Part shown: one piece after another, positions 59,877-64,000 of the stretch
How positions within the stretch are numbered: position 1 is the stretch's first letter
Layout of the letters: each line of letters opens with the position of its first letter
Source of the DNA: CAWGJF01 sp963822905
GTDB lineage: Bacteria; Bacteroidota; Ignavibacteria; Ignavibacteriales; Ignavibacteriaceae
Length of the DNA stretch: 64,000 nucleotides
Assembly (NCBI GenBank): GCA_963822905.1
Contig: CAWGJF010000002.1
Span: forward strand, 310,001-374,000
Direction: 5' to 3'
Notes under the pieces: generated by a model
The model's input: the letters and a program-made list of their open reading frames with translations, nothing else
What the model was told of the DNA's origin: nothing
Database searches by the model: none
Translations under genes and position numbers: made by a program

Positions 59877-61652
59877 ATGACAAAAACTCAATTAATAAAT
59901 ATTTTAGCCAAAAGAGCTGAAGTAATAGATAAAGATTCTATTTTATTTTTTGAAGACTTCATAAAGATATTTTTTGAGAAAATAAATGATAGTGAGATTC
60001 ATTATCTCAGAGGAGTTGGTCACTTTTATGCATGTCGCGGAGTTCTGGTTGATGAAACTACTCCTTCTTCATCAAAATCTTCTGCGACTTTAACAAAAAA
60101 AATAAAACTAGTCCTTTTTCATGAAACATTGGAATTCATAGATGATATTTATAAAGCTTTAGTCATTATTCCACCCGATGAAGTTTTAATTGAGCAAAAT
60201 AAGGAAGAAGAGTATTTTAGTTTGAGTTTTGGCAAACCCGTGATTTCATTTTTAAAAAAACCCGAAGATTTTCAGGTTACAGATCATATTAGAAATCTAG
60301 GAATTAAAGCATCCCGTATATTAAAGGAAATGGAATACCTGGATAAAAGAAAAGTCGATGAAGAAATAAAAGTTTTAAAACGAAAATCTCTCAAGCTTGG
60401 TCAGGATGATGCGACTAAATCAAATGAAACAATTAAAAATAATGGAGATCAATCTGAAAGCAATTTGAATGCTCCTGAGGTTGGCTCTAAAAAATCGTCC
60501 GGCAAAGATTCATCTAATTCATCTGCGTTCGATTTGTATTATCATTCTAAATTTTCACACCGGGGAAGGGAAGATAGGGGATTACCCTGGGATTATAGCA
60601 GGGAAGTTTTTGGAAGGAAACCTGGTGATTCTGAAAATCCCGATAACAAACAAACTAATAAGGATTTCTTCGAAGACCCCTCTAAGTTTAGTGTCGAAAA
60701 TAAAAAGGTAGACGATAAAACACTTGCATCTGAAAACAAGCTTTCAAGTTCAGAATCATTCAAGAGAGTACAAAAAATTTCTAATGAAGCAACAAAAGAG
60801 TCTACTTTTGTAAATCAATCCGGTGAGTTGTCACACAAGAAGATTATTGAATTCAATAAAGTCCCGGCACCTCCCGGTGAATTTTCTGAAGTTAAAACTA
60901 AGAATACTAAACTGGAAACAGTTACTGATAAAAATGGTGGTATTCTTGAAAACATTTTCCAAAAATCTGCAGATAAAGATTCAGTTATAGATAGAGAACC
61001 TTTCGCTATAAGGCGAAAAAGAATTATTTCTATCGCCGCTATCCTGTTTGTTGTAGTTTCAATAATTGTTATTGCATATGGAGTAATTGAAAGTGGAATA
61101 TTATTCCCAACAGATGAAAATCAAAATAATGTTATAACTGTTAAACGACCGCCTTCAGTTGAAGTTATCGAAAGAGATGACCTGATTCCGGTTACATATC
61201 CATATGAAAAACAACCTGATCAGTTGCCTGTATCAGGAATTTCACCTGATGCCTTTAAGAACAAAGTAAACAAAACTGTTGAATCAAAAAACAATAATCA
61301 GAAACCTGAAATCAAAAAAGAAAGCATTCCTATTGTTTCAAATAAAAAACCGGAGATTATTCCTGAAATTAAAAAGGAGAAAAGTATACCTCCTGTTGTG
61401 AAAGAACCTATAAAAGAAACAGAAAATACTGCACATAATATATTTCCATTTCAGGATTATTTTGTAGTAGAGATTGGAATTTATTCTGTTTATTCAGTAG
61501 CTGATAGTGAAGCGGAAAAATATAGAAATATGGGCTATAATGCAGTTGTTGAATCTGCACAAATTGGAGGAGAAACTAAATACAGGTTGCGTGTCGGAGA
61601 TTTTACATCAATACAACAGGCTGAAAGGTTTTCCAGAAAATACAGACAATAA
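59877..61652 (+). CDS. HU/CCDC81-like and SPOR domain membrane protein
   Basis: 591 residues. Residues 1-60 (MTKTQLINILAKRAEVIDKDS...IHYLRGVGHFYACRG) resemble the HU/CCDC81 fold. A low-complexity Lys/Ser/Asp-rich stretch follows (about 170-375). One transmembrane helix lies at about 381-405 (KRIISIAAILFVVVSIIVIAYGV), then a Pro/Lys/Glu linker and a C-terminal SPOR domain (FVVEIGIYSVYSVADSEAEKYRNMGYNAVVESAQIGG...LRVGDFTSIQQAERFSRKYRQ). The SPOR domain should bind denuded peptidoglycan in the periplasm, while the HU-like part stays in the cytoplasm. Encoded between the barrel and ExbB genes. Confidence 0.85.
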   Translation: MTKTQLINILAKRAEVIDKDSILFFEDFIKIFFEKINDSEIHYLRGVGHFYACRGVLVDETTPSSSKSSATLTKKIKLVLFHETLEFIDDIYKALVIIPPDEVLIEQNKEEEYFSLSFGKPVISFLKKPEDFQVTDHIRNLGIKASRILKEMEYLDKRKVDEEIKVLKRKSLKLGQDDATKSNETIKNNGDQSESNLNAPEVGSKKSSGKDSSNSSAFDLYYHSKFSHRGREDRGLPWDYSREVFGRKPGDSENPDNKQTNKDFFEDPSKFSVENKKVDDKTLASENKLSSSESFKRVQKISNEATKESTFVNQSGELSHKKIIEFNKVPAPPGEFSEVKTKNTKLETVTDKNGGILENIFQKSADKDSVIDREPFAIRRKRIISIAAILFVVVSIIVIAYGVIESGILFPTDENQNNVITVKRPPSVEVIERDDLIPVTYPYEKQPDQLPVSGISPDAFKNKVNKTVESKNNNQKPEIKKESIPIVSNKKPEIIPEIKKEKSIPPVVKEPIKETENTAHNIFPFQDYFVVEIGIYSVYSVADSEAEKYRNMGYNAVVESAQIGGETKYRLRVGDFTSIQQAERFSRKYRQ

Positions 61653-61679
61653 AAAGTAACACTCTTAAAAGGGATTGCT

Positions 61680-62336
61680 ATGAACTTATTTGATATTTTT
61701 TTAAAGGGCGGAGTAGTAATGTGGGCAATACTATTCTGTTCGGTTCTTGGTCTTGGAGTTATTATTGATAGGTTTCTGACCATGAGAAAAGCAAAAATAA
61801 ATGTGCCTGCCTTTCTTGTAAGAATCAGAGGATTTATTAAAAAGAAAGATATGAGTGGTGCTGCATCATATTGTATGCAGGAAAAATCACCAATTGCTCA
61901 TATGGTTAGAAAAGGATTGAAGAAATTTGGTCTTGGACATGAAAGAGTTAAGGAAGCTATAGAGAATGCTGGTCGGCAGGAAGTGAGTAAACTGGAAAAA
62001 GGATTGTCAATCCTTGCAACTGTAGCTGGTGTTGCTCCTTTACTTGGTTTTCTTGGAACGGTTACAGGAATGATACAGGCATTTATGCGTATAGAGGATT
62101 TAGCCGGCTCAGCAAACCCAAGTGATCTTGCTGGCGGAATCTGGGAAGCACTTATCACCACTGCATTTGGATTGATTGTTGGAATTCCGGCACTCGCTTT
62201 TTACAACTATTTTGTTAACGCAGTTAAACGACTTGTTTCTGATATGGAAACTGTTGCAAACGATGTAGTGGATACTATCCAGGATAGTTCTTTACGTGAA
62301 GCTGATGTTGATGATGAAGTTGAAGTAGAAATGTGA
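61680..62336 (+). CDS. exbB: MotA/TolQ/ExbB proton channel family protein
   Basis: 218 residues. Three transmembrane helices (about 10-32, 115-138 and 155-185). The conserved channel signature lies in ERVKEAIENAGRQEVSKLEKGLSILATVAGVAPLLGFLGTVTGMIQAF and WEALITTAFGLIVGIPALAFYNYF with the polar Thr residues. It uses proton-motive force, with ExbD, to energise TonB (or Tol-Pal). It is followed 11 bases later by exbD. A TolQ role cannot be excluded; the tonB gene makes ExbB the better name. Confidence 0.92.
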   Translation: MNLFDIFLKGGVVMWAILFCSVLGLGVIIDRFLTMRKAKINVPAFLVRIRGFIKKKDMSGAASYCMQEKSPIAHMVRKGLKKFGLGHERVKEAIENAGRQEVSKLEKGLSILATVAGVAPLLGFLGTVTGMIQAFMRIEDLAGSANPSDLAGGIWEALITTAFGLIVGIPALAFYNYFVNAVKRLVSDMETVANDVVDTIQDSSLREADVDDEVEVEM

Positions 62337-62347
62337 GGATAGTTTAA

Positions 62348-62752
62348 ATGAAATTTACAACTTCAAATAAACCATTAAGCATTTTTTCATATTCGTCATT
62401 AACGGATATAGTTATGCTGCTGGTAATTTTTTTCCTTCTGACTTCACAGTTTGTTATTCAAACTGGAGTAAAAGTTAAATTACCCGGCTCAAAGACAAAT
62501 GAACAAACTCAAACAACAAATCTGATTGTTACAATAACTTCCGGCGGAGCTATTTTTGCTGGGAAAGATGAAACAACAATTGAACAACTTCCGGTAAAGT
62601 TGAATGAAATAAGAGGATCAATAGAAAAAGATAATCTTATTCTTAGAGCAGATAAAACAGTAGCTATTGATCAGATTATAAAAGTTATTGACGCCGCAAA
62701 ATCAGTTGGTATTGATAAATTCACAATCGAAACTGAAAAGGAACAACTTTAG
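62348..62752 (+). CDS. exbD: Biopolymer transport protein ExbD/TolR
   Basis: 134 residues. A short cytoplasmic N-terminus and one transmembrane helix (LTDIVMLLVIFFLLTSQFVI, about 18-38) with the conserved Asp (LTDIVMLL) that carries protons. The periplasmic domain has VKVKLPGS and the typical DKTVAIDQIIKVIDAAKSVGIDKFTIETE ending. Partner of ExbB and TonB. A GAGG site precedes the ATG. Its stop overlaps the tonB Shine-Dalgarno. Confidence 0.93.
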   Translation: MKFTTSNKPLSIFSYSSLTDIVMLLVIFFLLTSQFVIQTGVKVKLPGSKTNEQTQTTNLIVTITSGGAIFAGKDETTIEQLPVKLNEIRGSIEKDNLILRADKTVAIDQIIKVIDAAKSVGIDKFTIETEKEQL

Positions 62753-62755
62753 GAG
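62751..62755 (+). promoter_or_regulatory. Ribosome binding site that fixes the tonB start
   Basis: AGGAG, overlapping the exbD stop, lies 7 bases before the ATG at 62763 and supports that start instead of one about 75 bases upstream inside exbD. Confidence 0.75.
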
Positions 62756-62762
62756 TACCATC

Positions 62763-63461
62763 ATGGCATTAAAAAAAACAACAGGTATTTCTTATTCAAT
62801 TTCCATTTTATTGCATGCCTTAGCAATCGCACTTTTTTTACTGATTAATCTGTCATTTGATTACACACCTTCGGAATATGTTGAGCTCTCGTTTGGTGTT
62901 TCAACCAAAACCGGATCATCCGGAGCCAAAGGAACCCAGATTGAAAAAGTGGAAGAAGTTTCCAAGCCGGAAATAAAAAATCAAACAAAAGAAAAAAATA
63001 AAGAAGTTAAAGAGGTAAAACTTCCACAGGCAAAAAATACTTCTGATGAAAATGTTATAAAACCTGCAGATAAGAATAAGGAAGTTTCTGATAAAACAAC
63101 TGAGAAAAACGACCAGGATAATACTTCTGATGTGACATCAGAAGGGCAGGGAAATAAAGCAGAGGGCGAAGGCAGTTTCGGTTTTGATATCGATTTTGGT
63201 GGTCAAGGAACAAGAAAAATATATAGCTTTCTCTTACCAGAATATCCCGAGGGCGTAAAAAAGGAAGCAGATATAAAACTTGAATTTAAAATTTTACCGG
63301 ATGGAACAGTAGGAACTATAATTCCTAAAATAAAAGCAGATACAAGATTAGAAAATGCTGCAATAAATTCTTTAAGACAATGGAGGTTTGAACCTTTAAA
63401 TCCATATCAGAAGCAAACAGAACAAACTGCGGTTATTGTTTTTCCTTACCGCCTTCAGTAA
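62763..63461 (+). CDS. TonB-family energy transducer
   Basis: 232 residues from the ATG at 62763. An N-terminal transmembrane helix with a basic start (ISYSISILLHALAIALFLLIN, about 9-29, containing the His of the TonB SxxxH motif) is followed by a Lys/Glu/Thr-rich linker without the usual proline repeats. A C-terminal TonB_C domain follows (LPEYPEGVKKEADIKLEFKILPDGTVGTIIPKI...LENAAINSLRQWRFEPL). It transmits ExbB/ExbD energy to outer-membrane receptors. The short, proline-poor linker suggests a modest reach. Overlaps the convergent gene at 63433-63735 by 29 bases. Confidence 0.9.
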   Translation: MALKKTTGISYSISILLHALAIALFLLINLSFDYTPSEYVELSFGVSTKTGSSGAKGTQIEKVEEVSKPEIKNQTKEKNKEVKEVKLPQAKNTSDENVIKPADKNKEVSDKTTEKNDQDNTSDVTSEGQGNKAEGEGSFGFDIDFGGQGTRKIYSFLLPEYPEGVKKEADIKLEFKILPDGTVGTIIPKIKADTRLENAAINSLRQWRFEPLNPYQKQTEQTAVIVFPYRLQ

Positions 63462-63735
63462 GAGATTTTTCATTGTAGTAAAATCTGTAAAAGAAAAACT
63501 CAACTACTACAAGCAAAGCGAGAGAAATAGTATCTCTATCCAGCATTAAACCGAACCCTTTTGGTTCCATAAATAATTTTACCAGTAAACCTGTTATTGA
63601 CCAACCTACAGCAAATAAAACAAGGATTAATGCAACATTTATAAATGCGGAACCAAGGGTTTCCTGCTGCCATTTATAAGTGAAAATCACAATAATAAAA
63701 ATGAAGTGGATTGCGAAGATTATAGCAGTTATCAT
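63433..63735 (-). CDS. Small hydrophobic membrane protein (uncharacterised)
   Basis: 100 residues with three likely transmembrane helices (about 2-18, 30-52 and 68-87) and a charged C-terminus. I recognise no family. It starts 4 bases before the end of the upstream minus gene (ATGA overlap), so the two are translationally coupled, and its 3' end overlaps tonB on the other strand by 29 bases. Confidence 0.65.
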   Translation of the reverse strand: MITAIIFAIHFIFIIVIFTYKWQQETLGSAFINVALILVLFAVGWSITGLLVKLFMEPKGFGLMLDRDTISLALLVVVEFFFYRFYYNEKSLTEGGKEKQ

Positions 63736-64000
63736 TCGGAATTTTTAACCCGGTTGTTAATTATTGCAGTTGCGACCCCACCCCCAACTAATCCGAAAAT
63801 TGTGTATGAAATGAGGTTGCTTACTAAAATCATAATAGCAAACAAAAATGAAAATCCATTTTGTTGAATATCGTTTGTCATTCCTTTTATTAAATTGATA
63901 GCCTGTTCAGCACTTTTACCAAGATTCATTTTATTAATGATTGCCTCTACTTCAGGAAAATTTTGAACTAACTCATTTGATTTGGTCAGGTATGTAAGCA
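63732..64000 (-). CDS. C-terminal part of a DUF4199-like membrane protein (starts beyond the window)
   Basis: The frame is open from the window edge to a stop at 63732; an internal ATG at 63929 is probably not the start, because coding sequence continues 23 codons further up to 64000. The visible 88 or so residues contain a polar helix (VEAIINKMNLGKSAEQAINLIKGM...) and a transmembrane segment FLFAIMILVSNLISYTIFGLVGGGVATAII, ending NNRVKNSE. This pattern is like the C-terminus of DUF4199 proteins of Bacteroidota, but the call is tentative. Confidence 0.55.
   Translation of the reverse strand, partial: LTYLTKSNELVQNFPEVEAIINKMNLGKSAEQAINLIKGMTNDIQQNGFSFLFAIMILVSNLISYTIFGLVGGGVATAIINNRVKNSE

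Noticed and set aside
62688..62762. Extension of tonB into the exbD gene
   Set aside because: The extra residues are polar and come before the membrane helix; the ATG at 62763 has an AGGAG site 7 bases upstream.
1..64000. CRISPR arrays, insertion sequences, integrases and attachment sites
   Set aside because: No regularly spaced repeats or transposase/integrase genes were seen by eye in either strand.

Overview
The window is a gene-dense, AT-rich chromosomal segment from a Gram-negative bacterium of the Bacteroidota/Chlorobiota/Ignavibacteriota side of the tree. I base this on a type IX secretion (T9SS) C-terminal sorting domain on a giant C25 peptidase, a SPOR protein with an HU-like N-terminus, many small lipoproteins and Spy-like proteins, and frequent TTG/GTG starts with weak Shine-Dalgarno sites. 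A likely tetrahydrobiopterin gene set also recalls green sulfur bacteria. The placement is inference from gene content; no rRNA is present. There is no insertion sequence, phage or CRISPR array, and no gene-free stretch longer than about 300 bases.

Layout. 1-6.3 kb (minus strand): a lipoprotein fragment, a DUF1343/NamZ-type lipoprotein, ndk, sucD with a lysine-rich tail, then a chain transcribed purC-like, psd, pssA, purS, purQ, tatA. 6.4-10.1 kb (plus): ebfC, recR, a methyltransferase, two lipoproteins and ftsX. 10.1-29.6 kb: a large surface-polysaccharide locus with a Wza-like exporter, Wzz-like chain regulator, UDP-xylose-synthase-like decarboxylase, WlbA/WlbB sugar enzymes, a MurJ-type flippase, an O-antigen ligase/polymerase, a glucuronyl C5-epimerase-domain protein, glycosyltransferases, an asparagine-synthetase-like protein lacking the glutaminase cysteine, a non-hydrolysing UDP-GlcNAc 2-epimerase, two DegT aminotransferases and a small PglC-like phosphoglycosyl transferase. 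It is followed at 29.8-35.5 kb by a 1908-residue C25 peptidase with a T9SS sorting tail.

35.5-43.4 kb is housekeeping: glmS, tRNA-Phe, purC, DUF971, pgsA-like, pgpA-like, cinA, a frameshifted thpR, recA, recX. A Nudix gene, murB and two glycosyltransferases follow. 47.2-50.4 kb holds phenylalanine hydroxylase, Bcp peroxiredoxin, a PTPS-type pterin synthase, folE and an SDR, which together look like a tetrahydrobiopterin supply and use set. 50.4-52.7 kb is a likely envelope-stress module: ECF sigma factor, putative anti-sigma factor, and a Spy-like protein on each side. tRNA-Leu, a TPR protein, a CMD-like protein and an outer-membrane protein come next. 55.3-63.5 kb is a run of TPR protein, beta-barrel protein (split by a frameshift), HU/SPOR protein, ExbB, ExbD and TonB. 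Two minus-strand membrane genes end the window.

The most unusual items are the PurC-like protein that has lost both SAICAR-synthetase signatures, the pairing of Wlb/Wbp-type diacetamido-uronate genes with a T9SS C25 protein, the tetrahydrobiopterin cluster, the nucleophile-less asparagine-synthetase-like protein, and two single-base frameshifts.
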